Source of the DNA: Prevotella sp. UBA7764
GTDB lineage: Bacteria; Bacteroidota; Bacteroidia; Bacteroidales; Bacteroidaceae
Direction of reading: 5' to 3'
Assembly (NCBI GenBank): GCA_002481295.1
Contig: DLDU01000068.1
Span: forward strand, 1-64,000
DNA: 64,000 bases
Shown here piece after piece: positions 49,822 through 58,058 of this stretch (the stretch's first letter is position 1; each line of letters opens with the position of its first letter). A program made the translations under genes and the position numbers. The notes beneath the pieces were generated by a model. That model was not told where the DNA came from. It saw only the letters and a program-made list of their open reading frames with translations, and ran no database searches.

Positions 49822-50202
49822 ATGGAAACGAGCAACAGAAGAATCGAAGTGAGCACGGAAGTCCGCAACAAGATTATCAAGACTTTCGGTGTGACAGGTA
49901 AAACAGTGAGCAATGCTCTAAACTACACGGGCGAGCGCGGTCAGACTGATCTGGCCAAGCGCATCCGTATCATGGCACTGGAGAATGGCGGTCGCCACAT
50001 GGCGAGCTGGCCTGAGTGCGAGACCATCCACGACGCTAACGGCATGATGCGCCAGATATTCGATAACGGGGCCACCATCGAGGTGGATAAGCAGACTGGC
50101 GACGCTCAATGGTTCGACCCCAAGGGCGTGAAGCGAGGTGAAAAGAAGAATATCACCATCCCCCAACTGTATGTTATGCAGGAATTGGCAGCATCATTCT
50201 AA
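49822..50202 (+). CDS. early DNA-binding protein (Ner-like position)
   Basis: 126 residues. The N-terminal part VRNKIIKTFGVTGKTVSNAL followed by LAKRIRIMALENGGRH looks like a helix-turn-helix of the LacI/Xre kind. The C-terminal part is short and beta-rich (QIFDNGATIEVDKQTGDAQW). It lies 19 bp after the previous gene and 22 bp before the transposase gene, so a role in early transcription control is likely. Confidence 0.65.
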   Translation: METSNRRIEVSTEVRNKIIKTFGVTGKTVSNALNYTGERGQTDLAKRIRIMALENGGRHMASWPECETIHDANGMMRQIFDNGATIEVDKQTGDAQWFDPKGVKRGEKKNITIPQLYVMQELAASF

Positions 50203-50224
50203 CCATTAAAGAACGGAGGCAGAT

Positions 50225-52240
50225 ATGGAGTACTACGGCAATGCGCTTTGCGTGAGTTACGACGATTTGGTTGGTGGCGGCATCATGACCGCCAGCAACT
50301 TGCAGAAGATGGCTCAGCGTGGAAAACTGACAGTTGTTCGTCAGGGTAAAGGGCTTGGCAACTGTGCCCTGGTTGCCGTTGACTCCCTGCCTGAGAAGTA
50401 TAAGGCTGAGGTTAAGAAGCTCTATCCAGAGGGCAACCGCACACGCCTTATCGCGTGGGTACAAAAGAACTACGAGCGCGACACAGCGGCCTATTCGTTC
50501 TTTTTCAACAGCAAAGAGAACACCGGCGTTGAGCTGCCTCAGGAAAAGGTGCTGGAGTACACCATCAACGCAAGCGTTCTAAATTGCTGCATCCGTCTGT
50601 ATGACCGTGCGGCCATGTGCCAGAAGATGTTCGGGAACCGCTACAACTGGGATGAAATGACTGCCGTCATCGACACCCTGCGCGACCTGTATCACCACAC
50701 TCTTCCAGCCTCAACGATGCGCTTCCGTAAGAAGGTGGCTGAGTATAAACGTGATGGTTACATCTGCCTGGTTAGCGGCAAGTTCGGCAACCAGTCGGCC
50801 CGTAAGGTTGACTTCAAGACGGAGCGTCTCATTCTGGGTATCGCTATCCTGCCAAATAAGCCCTTCAATACATCGGTGGCCGAAATGTATAACCAGTTCG
50901 TGTGTGGAGAGCTTGACGTTTGGGATCCTGAGACTGGCGAAATGTTCAACCCCGACGATTTCACGGATAAGAACGGTGAGCCGATGGCCCTGAGTGAAAC
51001 CACTATCAACAACTATCTGAACTCACCTAAGAACCGCGTGCTGATAGACAACGCCCAAATGAGCTTCACCACCTTTATGCACGAGGTGATGCCACACGTT
51101 CACCGTCACGCCCCGGAGTTCAGCTTCAGCAAGATCTCGTTTGATGACCGCGACCTGCCCCGCAAGCTGAAGGATAGCAAGCAGAGGCCAAAGGCTTACT
51201 ACGCTTACGACGTTACGAGCCAGTGTGTTGTCGGCTATGCTTACAACCGTAATAAGAACACCGACCTTGTGGTGGACTGCTTTCGCTCACTGTTTATGCT
51301 GATAGAGCGCGAGGGCTGGGGCTGCCCCGCACAGGTAGAGGTCGAGAACCACCTTATGAGCCAGTGGCGCGACTCATTCCTAAAGGCTGGTGTGATGTTC
51401 CCGTTTGTTCGCTTCTGCGCCCCTCAGAACTCACAGGAGAAATACGCTGAGCAAATGAACGGTGCTAAGAAAAAGAGCGTGGAGCACAGGAACCACTTAG
51501 GTATTGGCCGCTTTTACGCTAAAGACCGCCACTACAGAACTGAGTCAAAGAAGGTGTTTGACGAACTGAATGACACCTACGAAGACCAGGAATACTACAC
51601 ATGGGAGCAGCTTATTGCCGAAGACCTGAAGGATATCGAGCAATTCAACCAGACGCTGCACCCCAACCAGAAGAAATACAAGGGCATGACCCGCTGGCAG
51701 GTGCTGGTGGAGAATATGAACCCGACTCTCCGTCCCCTCGATCGTGCTATCTGCGCCCGCTATGTTGGTGAGCACGTGAGCACATCGATACGCCGTAACT
51801 CTTACTGCCGTGTTCAGGGTAAGGACTGGTGGCTGAGTGAGGTGGAGGTTATCGAGAAACTGGCTCCAAACGACTTCAAGGTGGAGGCTTACTACCTGAC
51901 CAACGAGCAGGGCGAGGCCACCGACGTTTGGATCTACCAGAACGATATGATGGTGGATAAGCTGCAAGATGTCGGCACGTTTAACACGGCAGACGCTGAG
52001 CAGACCGACGAAGACCGTGCCATCTTCACGGAGCAGCAAAAGAAGATAGCCCATTTCGGCAAATACGTGCGCGACAACGCGATATCGCGAGTGGGTATTA
52101 TGAGTAAGGCCCCGGAGGCTATCGAGGCCGACACAGACGAAACAACGGGCTTTGCGGCTGAGTCCGAAGATATACAGCCGGAAACCATGCCTGAAGCCTA
52201 CCAGTTCAAGGATGAGGCAGACGCTTTGGCAGACCTGTAA
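50225..52240 (+). CDS. MuA-type DDE transposase
   Basis: 671 residues. It starts with a MuA-like N-terminal DNA-binding part (SYDDLVGGGIMTASNLQKMA), then end-binding helical domains, an RNase H-like catalytic core from about 300 to 430, and a C-terminal region that should contact the MuB partner. Core residues are D307 or D308 (KISFDDRDLP), E374 (VEVENHL) and E409 (SQEKYAEQMNG). D307 to E374 is 67 residues, as in MuA D269 to D336, so Glu seems to replace the second Asp. It performs integration and replicative transposition of the phage. Confidence 0.92.
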   Translation: MEYYGNALCVSYDDLVGGGIMTASNLQKMAQRGKLTVVRQGKGLGNCALVAVDSLPEKYKAEVKKLYPEGNRTRLIAWVQKNYERDTAAYSFFFNSKENTGVELPQEKVLEYTINASVLNCCIRLYDRAAMCQKMFGNRYNWDEMTAVIDTLRDLYHHTLPASTMRFRKKVAEYKRDGYICLVSGKFGNQSARKVDFKTERLILGIAILPNKPFNTSVAEMYNQFVCGELDVWDPETGEMFNPDDFTDKNGEPMALSETTINNYLNSPKNRVLIDNAQMSFTTFMHEVMPHVHRHAPEFSFSKISFDDRDLPRKLKDSKQRPKAYYAYDVTSQCVVGYAYNRNKNTDLVVDCFRSLFMLIEREGWGCPAQVEVENHLMSQWRDSFLKAGVMFPFVRFCAPQNSQEKYAEQMNGAKKKSVEHRNHLGIGRFYAKDRHYRTESKKVFDELNDTYEDQEYYTWEQLIAEDLKDIEQFNQTLHPNQKKYKGMTRWQVLVENMNPTLRPLDRAICARYVGEHVSTSIRRNSYCRVQGKDWWLSEVEVIEKLAPNDFKVEAYYLTNEQGEATDVWIYQNDMMVDKLQDVGTFNTADAEQTDEDRAIFTEQQKKIAHFGKYVRDNAISRVGIMSKAPEAIEADTDETTGFAAESEDIQPETMPEAYQFKDEADALADL

Positions 52241-52275
52241 GAACGATATTTCAATAACATTTAAATACAGTTACA

Positions 52276-53151
52276 ATGGAGATTACAAAAGACATCAAAA
52301 AACGGATTTTGGCTGCAATGAAGGCCAACCGTGTGAACTATCCGAGCGACTCGAAGCATGCCTCAAGTCTTGGCATCAGCTCGGCTGTGTACTCACAACT
52401 GAATCAGGGCCAGACGGAGCGTGTTCTTAGCGAGGCCAACTGGATAAGCATGGCCCGCAGGCTTGGTGTGGAGCTTCGTCCCGGTATGGAGTGGAAGGCT
52501 GCCAAAACGGCCACGTTCAAGTACATCTGGGCACAGTTGACCGCATGTCAGGGCAGCAGCTTGAGTGCCATCATGTGCGACATGCCGAATATTGGTAAGA
52601 CCTTCACGGCCCGCGAGTATGTGAAGCAGCACAAGAATGCTATCTATGTGGACTGCTCACAGGTGAAGACCAAACGCGCTCTGGTGCGCAAGATCGCGAA
52701 GGAGTTTGGCGTAAGTGCCAACGGAACCTTTGGCGATATCTATGAAGATCTGGTGTTCTATATCCGCACAGTCGAGAACCCGCTTATCGTACTCGATGAA
52801 GCCGGTGATTTGGCATACGAGGCATTCTTGGAGCTGAAAGCCCTTTGGAACGCAACGGAACGCTGCTGTGCCTGGTATATGATGGGAGCCGACGGCCTGA
52901 GGGCCAAAATAGACCGTTCCGTTGATGCTAAGAAGGTGGGCTATGCTGAAATGCTGAGCCGTTACGGTGACCGCTTCTGCAAGGTGACTCCAGATGATGC
53001 TAAAGAGCGTCAGGCGTTCCTCATAGAGCAAGCGCGTGTGGTTGCCGAGGCTAATGCCCGCGAAGGCGTGGACGCTGGAGAACTGGCACGTAAGACTGGC
53101 GGTGCTCTGCGTCGCGTATATACTGAGATTGAAAAGGCTAAGGCAGTATGA
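52276..53151 (+). CDS. MuB-type AAA+ ATPase, transposition target protein
   Basis: 291 residues. An N-terminal helix-turn-helix (SKHASSLGISSAVYSQLNQG) is followed by an AAA+ domain: Walker A CDMPNIGKTF at 101-110 (degenerate but with GKT), sensor-region IYVDCSQVKTKRALVRKIAK, and Walker B PLIVLDEAGDLAYEAFLELK. It should select target DNA and stimulate the transposase. It follows the transposase gene by 35 bp; its stop overlaps the next ATG. Confidence 0.9.
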   Translation: MEITKDIKKRILAAMKANRVNYPSDSKHASSLGISSAVYSQLNQGQTERVLSEANWISMARRLGVELRPGMEWKAAKTATFKYIWAQLTACQGSSLSAIMCDMPNIGKTFTAREYVKQHKNAIYVDCSQVKTKRALVRKIAKEFGVSANGTFGDIYEDLVFYIRTVENPLIVLDEAGDLAYEAFLELKALWNATERCCAWYMMGADGLRAKIDRSVDAKKVGYAEMLSRYGDRFCKVTPDDAKERQAFLIEQARVVAEANAREGVDAGELARKTGGALRRVYTEIEKAKAV

Positions 53152-53399
53152 GTAAGTACGCAAGAGATAGGAAACGGCTACTTCGCATACTGAAAAAGAA
53201 GGGGTTTCCGAGTTCCCGAAAGTGGGTGAGGTACTGGATGAAAGTAGTAAAAAGACCTCCAATCTGGCAGAATGAGCAAGAAGTCACTATTATTAACGCC
53301 TTCTACAGAAGAAAGGATGTAACACGCCACTGGTTTTGGTTCTTCAACCGCAGACCAATAGAAATACCTCAAGAATATTGCAGACCCTATTTATTATGA
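53148..53399 (+). CDS. small basic prophage protein
   Basis: 83 residues, very basic at the start (ARDRKRLLRILKKKGFPSSR) and rich in Trp and Arg (HWFWFFNRRPIEIP). It overlaps the MuB-like gene at ATGA and the next gene likewise, so it is translated as part of the early operon. No family recognised; binding to nucleic acid is plausible from charge only. Confidence 0.65.
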   Translation: MSKYARDRKRLLRILKKKGFPSSRKWVRYWMKVVKRPPIWQNEQEVTIINAFYRRKDVTRHWFWFFNRRPIEIPQEYCRPYLL

Positions 53400-53632
53400 A
53401 TGAAGCGAAGATATACCCAAAGGGAACGGTGTTCCAGTTGCTGCTGAACGGTCGCGATGCCTCATCGGTCATCAACGAGTGGTGGGAGGCCAGCACTCAG
53501 GCCGATGTTCGCGTCCGCAAGGCCAAGACTAAAGGCTGTATGGTACTGGAGACCGAAGACATGATATATGCGAGCCACATTATCAAGCTGTGGCCCGGAA
53601 CTAAGGTAAACATTAAAGAACCGAAGAAATAA
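53396..53632 (+). CDS. small prophage protein
   Basis: 78 residues from the ATG at 53396, which overlaps the previous stop. Contains KGTVFQLLLNGRDASSVINE and ends in a basic tail (VNIKEPKK). The stop shares one base with the next ATG. Unknown function. Confidence 0.65.
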   Translation: MNEAKIYPKGTVFQLLLNGRDASSVINEWWEASTQADVRVRKAKTKGCMVLETEDMIYASHIIKLWPGTKVNIKEPKK

Positions 53633-54255
53633 TGGCAAAGCGAGCATACACACCAAGAGACATTGAGGCAAAGAAGTACGAGTGCTTCGATTGGGACGGC
53701 GAATGGCTGTCGGCCTTTGGCAATCCCGCAATCAACTCTAAATGGGTGGTGCTCGGCCCGTCGGCCAGTGGCAAGAGCTCGTTTGTGATGCAGCTATCGA
53801 AGAAACTGTGTGAGTATGGCCCCGTGCTCTATCTGCCTTTCGAGGAAGGTGTTGGCATGGAGTTCCAGCGTCGCCTGAAGCTCATGAAGATGGGCGAGGT
53901 GCAGGGCAAGTTCACTGTTGCCCCCGATGACACACTGGAGGAACTGGAAGAGCGTCTGAGCCGTCCTAAGTCGCCCCGGTTCGTCATCGTTGACTCTTTT
54001 CAAGTTTCGGAGTGGAGCTATGAGCAGGCAATGGAACTGATGAAGCGTTTTCCAAACAAGGGCTTCGTGTTCATCAGCCAGGAGTACAAAGGCCAACCAA
54101 TGGGCAAGGCTGCCATCAGGCTTCGTTATATCGCCGACATGAAGGTGCGCGTGGCCGGATATAAAGCCTACTGTCAGGGCCGCAGTGCCGGTGAGCCGGG
54201 TAACTATTACGTGGTGTGGGAAGAGGGCGTATTAATGACATCAAACAATTTATAG
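53632..54255 (+). CDS. RecA/DnaB-like P-loop ATPase
   Basis: 207 residues. Walker A is GPSASGKSSF at about 43-52, Walker B RFVIVDSFQVSEW, and the C-terminal part (AAIRLRYIADMKVRVAGYKA) resembles the RadA/KaiC/DnaB core. Small phage ATPases of this type load or regulate recombination and replication proteins. It lies centrally in the early operon. Confidence 0.75.
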   Translation: MAKRAYTPRDIEAKKYECFDWDGEWLSAFGNPAINSKWVVLGPSASGKSSFVMQLSKKLCEYGPVLYLPFEEGVGMEFQRRLKLMKMGEVQGKFTVAPDDTLEELEERLSRPKSPRFVIVDSFQVSEWSYEQAMELMKRFPNKGFVFISQEYKGQPMGKAAIRLRYIADMKVRVAGYKAYCQGRSAGEPGNYYVVWEEGVLMTSNNL

Positions 54256-54257
54256 TT

Positions 54258-54512
54258 ATGAGTAAGATTAAAGAAACAATTGAGCTGAAGCCGGATCACG
54301 GTTGCACAAGAGGCGCACGTGATGAACGGCTTGTATCGAGCGGGCATGAATGCCCTGAGTGTCACGGTAACGGCTTTCATTGGGCCGAGGATCCAGACCC
54401 ATGCAGTCATGGGAGTATCAAGGAACCATGCAGCGTCTGTAACGGCACTGGCAAGGTGGATGCGGTTGTAACAGTTCATTGGCAGGCATCAGAAGGAAGG
54501 AGTAAGGTATGA
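54258..54512 (+). CDS. small zinc-finger protein with CxxCxGxG motifs
   Basis: 84 residues from the ATG at 54258. Two DnaJ-type cysteine motifs (CPECHGNGF and CSVCNGTGK) flank a His/Cys/Asp-rich loop. It likely binds one zinc. A similar single-finger protein is encoded at 57621-57791. Role unknown. Confidence 0.7.
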   Translation: MSKIKETIELKPDHGCTRGARDERLVSSGHECPECHGNGFHWAEDPDPCSHGSIKEPCSVCNGTGKVDAVVTVHWQASEGRSKV

Positions 54513-54778
54513 AACATACTATCAATGAATATGTGACAATTGCCTATGTGCAATTTAAAGCTAACGCTCCTTGGAGGCCTCGAACCTTTACGGAAAAGAT
54601 GTGTATCATCAGTAGCAAAAGAAACGATGAGAAGGTAAAGGCCTTTGCCACAGCTACAGCAGAGCGTTGGAAGAAACAGCTTGAAGATAATCATAATGAG
54701 TTACACTTGACCTATACTATCAAAGTTGAGACTATTGGTGTTGCTGGTATTGATGTTTTAGAAGATAAAAAGGCATGA
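54509..54778 (+). CDS. small prophage protein
   Basis: 89 residues, overlapping both neighbours at ATGA-type junctions. A Lys/Glu-rich helix (KAFATATAERWKKQLEDNHN) lies in the middle. No family recognised. Confidence 0.6.
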   Translation: MKHTINEYVTIAYVQFKANAPWRPRTFTEKMCIISSKRNDEKVKAFATATAERWKKQLEDNHNELHLTYTIKVETIGVAGIDVLEDKKA

Positions 54779-55227
54779 AGATATATATCAGTGGAAAGAT
54801 TGGCGAGGAAGTTCTAACGGAAGCTACTCGCGAGAAGTTCGCACGGGCAGAGAGAATGTTGCGGCAGTTAGGCTACGACGTTTTCAACCCAACCACAAGC
54901 GGACTGGGAGCAACTGCCGAAGAGCACGCAAAGAAGCACGGAACCACATTTTATAGGGAGATACTTGTTTGCGACATTATCGCTCTCAATCTTTGCGACG
55001 CTATCTATATGCTACGTGACTGGCACAACTCCCCTGGTTCTTTCGTTGAGCTGTGCTTTGCTCAGGCTACCGGCATCGACGTATTGTTTAGTGAAAGAGC
55101 CGACGCTTGGGATTACCTCAATAACAAGTTCGAGGAAGAGGCTGGAACCCTGCACACTGTGGCATCGAGAGACGAATTTATTGACAGTCGCATTAACGAC
55201 GTATGGCTACCCTTAAAAAACGCTTGA
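54775..55227 (+). CDS. DUF4406 protein (nucleoside deoxyribosyltransferase-like fold)
   Basis: 150 residues. MKIYISGKIG at the start, the LRQLGYDVFNPTTSG segment, CDIIALNLCDAIYMLRDWHN and SPGSFVELCFAQATGIDVLF are typical of DUF4406, which is related to nucleoside 2-deoxyribosyltransferases. In phages such enzymes are suspected to act on nucleotides. The Glu of SFVELCFA would be the catalytic residue. Its stop is five bases before the Dam gene. Confidence 0.82.
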   Translation: MKIYISGKIGEEVLTEATREKFARAERMLRQLGYDVFNPTTSGLGATAEEHAKKHGTTFYREILVCDIIALNLCDAIYMLRDWHNSPGSFVELCFAQATGIDVLFSERADAWDYLNNKFEEEAGTLHTVASRDEFIDSRINDVWLPLKNA

Positions 55228-55231
55228 GAAT

Positions 55232-56017
55232 ATGAAGACTCCTATCACATATTATGGCGGCAAACAGTTACTGGCCCCAACCATTATAAATATGATACCC
55301 ACTCACAGAATATATTGTGAGCCTTACTTTGGCGGTGGTGCTGTTTTCTTTGCAAAAGAGGCTTCATGGTTAGAGGCCATCAATGATATAAATGACCGCC
55401 TGATGACCTTTTACGAAGTCCTGCAGAACAAATTCGGCGAGCTTGATACCCTCATTCAGGGAACACTAAACAGTGAGTATCAGCACAGGAAGGCCAAGGA
55501 TATATACTACGGACTTCGCGAGGCCTCCGACGTGGAAATTGCATGGTCTGTATGGGTAGTTACAAGCCTTTCCTTTGCTGCAACACCACGTGGCGGTTGG
55601 AAGTGGAGTAACGGTACCAGCGGTTCTCACACAGGCAGAATGGTCGCCCATCATAGAGAAAAATTCACTCAGGCCCTGTCTGAAAGGCTTCGATACGTAC
55701 AGATTTCCAGTCGCCCGGCTCTCAAGGTAATCACGGAAAGGGACTCTGCTGATACATTCTTCTACCTCGACCCTCCCTATCCGGGATGCAACCAGAAACA
55801 TTATAGCGGGTTTACAGATGAAGATCTGGAGGAGCTGCTCGACGTGTTAGAAGGATTGAAGGGCAAGTTTATTCTCTCGAACTATGGTCGTGACTGCCTC
55901 ATGGAAAAGGTCGAGAAATGTCACTGGAGCCATAAGATGATTGAAATGCCTTTGAAGTGCGCAAACTTCAATAATAAGGCACGAAAGAAGCAAGAGATAC
56001 TGGTTTGGAACTATTAA
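55232..56017 (+). CDS. Dam-type DNA adenine N6-methyltransferase
   Basis: 261 residues of the D12 class. Motif I region TYYGGKQLLAPTIINMIP, then YCEPYFGGGAVFFAK, the catalytic FFYLDPPYPG (DPPY) and ILSNYGRDCLM. GATC would be the likely target given the family. Phage-borne Dam enzymes protect phage DNA from restriction or alter gene control, as Mom-type modification does in Mu. No restriction partner is near. Confidence 0.9.
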   Translation: MKTPITYYGGKQLLAPTIINMIPTHRIYCEPYFGGGAVFFAKEASWLEAINDINDRLMTFYEVLQNKFGELDTLIQGTLNSEYQHRKAKDIYYGLREASDVEIAWSVWVVTSLSFAATPRGGWKWSNGTSGSHTGRMVAHHREKFTQALSERLRYVQISSRPALKVITERDSADTFFYLDPPYPGCNQKHYSGFTDEDLEELLDVLEGLKGKFILSNYGRDCLMEKVEKCHWSHKMIEMPLKCANFNNKARKKQEILVWNY

Positions 56018-56030
56018 AAGCAATACGACT

Positions 56031-56492
56031 ATGGCACAGGAAGTAACGAATTTCGGACGGTTCTACGCTACGTTTAACAAGATTCCGTACAGTGGCGACC
56101 GTGAGGACTTGAAAAAGGAAATGGTGGAGAAAGTGACCTTTGGCAGAACTAACAGTCTGCGTGAGGTGACAAAGCGCGAGTACCAGGATCTGTGCGAAGG
56201 GCTCGAAAAGATATACCCTGCCAACCGTATCAATGAGGCAGCACGTGAGGAACTGAGACGGCAGCGCAGCATTTGCCTGAAGCTGATGCAGAAGTTGGGC
56301 ATTGATACCACCGACTGGAACCGCGTTAACGCTTTCTGCCAAGACGGACGTATCGCTGGTAAGCAGTTCCGCGATATCACCAGTGAGGAACTGGAGCAGC
56401 TTGCCAAGAAACTGCGCAGCATAGAGCGCAAGGGTGGCATCAGAGAATTAGAGGAACCGGGGCCAAAGGCTATCGTCGTTCCCTTCAAATAA
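56031..56492 (+). CDS. GemA/gp16-like phage regulator
   Basis: 153 residues. The C-terminal half (RQRSICLKLMQKLGIDTTDW, GKQFRDITSEELEQLAKKL) matches the two-part pattern of the DUF1018 (GemA, Mu gp16) family, which influences host gene expression and DNA topology. The N-terminal half is not typical. Operon position, downstream of B and before the Gam-like gene, agrees with Mu. Confidence 0.7.
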   Translation: MAQEVTNFGRFYATFNKIPYSGDREDLKKEMVEKVTFGRTNSLREVTKREYQDLCEGLEKIYPANRINEAAREELRRQRSICLKLMQKLGIDTTDWNRVNAFCQDGRIAGKQFRDITSEELEQLAKKLRSIERKGGIRELEEPGPKAIVVPFK

Positions 56493-56520
56493 CAATATTA
56501 ACTAAAAAACAAAATGAGTT

Positions 56521-56616
56521 ATGGAACAAGAGTCAAACAGAGTAAATGAGGATGAGCTTCGTGAGGAACTGATGCAAGATCACTACGAAAGAATGCTCTC
56601 TGAGTATGCAGTCTAA
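56521..56616 (+). CDS. 31-residue acidic prophage peptide
   Basis: A short frame from the ATG at 56521 to TAA at 56614-56616: MEQESNRVNEDELREELMQD followed by HYERMLSEYAV. It fills the 28-to-19 base gaps of the operon neatly and is strongly helical and acidic. Existence is inferred from position and composition. Confidence 0.45.
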   Translation: MEQESNRVNEDELREELMQDHYERMLSEYAV

Positions 56617-56635
56617 CAATTTAAAAAGTACAGTT

Positions 56636-56794
56636 ATGGCACAGGAGAATTACAACAATGGGCTGGCAACAGCCGGACTTGAAGGCAAGTCAATCGTGAG
56701 GTGTGACAACCAGAAATGTGAGACGTGTGTTAACCAGGATGACGATTGCGCGAAGCTTATATGCAGCGGTGGCCACGTCTGCGTCTGGGGATAA
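56636..56794 (+). CDS. small cysteine-rich prophage protein
   Basis: 52 residues from the ATG at 56636. Six cysteines in the C-terminal 30 residues (CDNQKCETC, DDCAKLIC, HVCVWG), enough for one metal site or disulfides. No family recognised. Confidence 0.55.
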   Translation: MAQENYNNGLATAGLEGKSIVRCDNQKCETCVNQDDDCAKLICSGGHVCVWG

Positions 56795-56835
56795 GAAACC
56801 GTATTTAATAACCCTATAAATTTAATTTTAAGATT

Positions 56836-57045
56836 ATGGCAAAGATTGATGATGTTTTCTGCACATTAGGCAGAACAAAGAAGAGTGAGTTTATTAGTGA
56901 GCACATAGAACTGGCATCGTCCAGTGCTGTAGCTGAGTATGTGAAGAGTTATCTTTTTGACGTTCTTGAGGACGTGGAAGATGACGAATATATCGCAAAC
57001 TACCTGCGTGAGAAAGGATATGAAGTTAAGAAAACAAGCAAATAA
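56836..57045 (+). CDS. small acidic prophage protein
   Basis: 69 residues, with an acidic middle (FDVLEDVEDDEYIANYLREK) and a basic tail. It precedes the Gam-like gene by 15 bp. Unknown function; could be an anti-host or anti-nuclease partner, which is only speculation. Confidence 0.6.
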   Translation: MAKIDDVFCTLGRTKKSEFISEHIELASSSAVAEYVKSYLFDVLEDVEDDEYIANYLREKGYEVKKTSK

Positions 57046-57060
57046 TTAAGTTTTAAGATT

Positions 57061-57624
57061 ATGGCAACAAGACAGAAGAAAACAGTGATTAGCGGTGTAA
57101 CACGTGAGGCCGCTGATGTAGCATTCGCAACCTTCGCAAAGGCCGATGCAAGTATTAACAAGATCAATGCTGACATTGAGCTACAGTGTGCAAAGATCCG
57201 TGAGAAGCATCAAGCAGAATTGACACGCTTAACGGCTGAGAGAGATTCTTCCTTTGAGATGCTTCAGGCTTTTGCCACTGAGAACCAGACAGAGCTGTTC
57301 TCGAAGAAAAAGAGCCTCGACATGGCGCACGGCACTATTGGCTTCCGCACAGGAACCCCGAAGCTGAAGACCTTGAAAGGCTTCACTTGGGCCTCCGCTT
57401 TGGAATTGGTTAAGGCTTTCATGCCTTCCTCATATATCCGCAAGGTTGAGGAAATAGCAAAAGATAAGCTGTTGGCCGACCGCGACTTGGAAGATGTGAA
57501 GATAACCGAGAGTGGCCTGATGGAGCAGGAAGTTACTATGAAAGAGGCAATGGCCAAATGCGGTATTCAGGTTGTTCAGGAAGAAACCTTCTATGTAGAA
57601 CCTAAGAAAGAAGATGCAGAATGA
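57061..57624 (+). CDS. Gam-like host-nuclease inhibitor
   Basis: 187 residues matching the Mu Gam family, which binds DNA ends like Ku and protects them from exonucleases. Typical are a long N-terminal helix (INKINADIELQCAKIREKHQ), then KKSLDMAHGTIGFRTGTPKL and the helical end VTMKEAMAKCGIQVV with aromatic and acidic residues. It overlaps the next small gene at ATGA. Confidence 0.88.
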   Translation: MATRQKKTVISGVTREAADVAFATFAKADASINKINADIELQCAKIREKHQAELTRLTAERDSSFEMLQAFATENQTELFSKKKSLDMAHGTIGFRTGTPKLKTLKGFTWASALELVKAFMPSSYIRKVEEIAKDKLLADRDLEDVKITESGLMEQEVTMKEAMAKCGIQVVQEETFYVEPKKEDAE

Positions 57625-57791
57625 AAAAGACTATTCGTAAAACCCCTAAAGTGACCCTGTGCCGTGAATGTGGCGGCACAGGTCACATTGATGGCGACCA
57701 TCCTGTTGTTTGTCCTCAGTGCGAGGGTAGCGGTCGCGTCACAGTGAGCGGCACAATGGAGCTGGATATCAGAGCCTACAAGCCGAAGTAA
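57621..57791 (+). CDS. 56-residue zinc-finger protein with CxxCxGxG motifs
   Basis: From the ATG at 57621, overlapping the Gam-like stop, to TAA at 57789-57791. It contains CRECGGTGHIDGDHP and CPQCEGSGRV, a compact DnaJ-like finger of four cysteines, with basic ends (MKKTIRKTPK, YKPK). It is smaller than ORF-finders usually report. Probably binds zinc and perhaps nucleic acid or a partner protein. Confidence 0.65.
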   Translation: MKKTIRKTPKVTLCRECGGTGHIDGDHPVVCPQCEGSGRVTVSGTMELDIRAYKPK

Positions 57792-57812
57792 CAAATTAAA
57801 CGCCAGCAGCTG

Positions 57813-58055
57813 ATGAAGAAACATAAACGCAACGGACGTGGAATGTCCTACGAAGCACGCGTAGCTGAAGTGAACCGCATCTACGACGAACACCGGCGCT
57901 CAGGTCTCTCAAATGTAGAGATCTGGCGTCGCTACGTCTATCCGAAGCTCTTCATCAGCGAGCGCACCTTTTACAACATGCTCAACGCATCGGCTGTCAT
58001 CGACATCGAAGCTGTTGAGCGTGAAAAGCAATTGTGGATACCCTTTCCAGACTGA
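57813..58055 (+). CDS. small helix-turn-helix protein, candidate late regulator
   Basis: 80 residues with basic N-terminus and a likely helix-turn-helix (RSGLSNVEIWRRYVYPKLFI, SERTFYNMLNA). In Mu the activators Mor and C stand at about this point, between early and late genes. Homology to Mor is not visible, so the role is inferred from position. Confidence 0.6.
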   Translation: MKKHKRNGRGMSYEARVAEVNRIYDEHRRSGLSNVEIWRRYVYPKLFISERTFYNMLNASAVIDIEAVEREKQLWIPFPD

Positions 58056-58058
58056 CCT

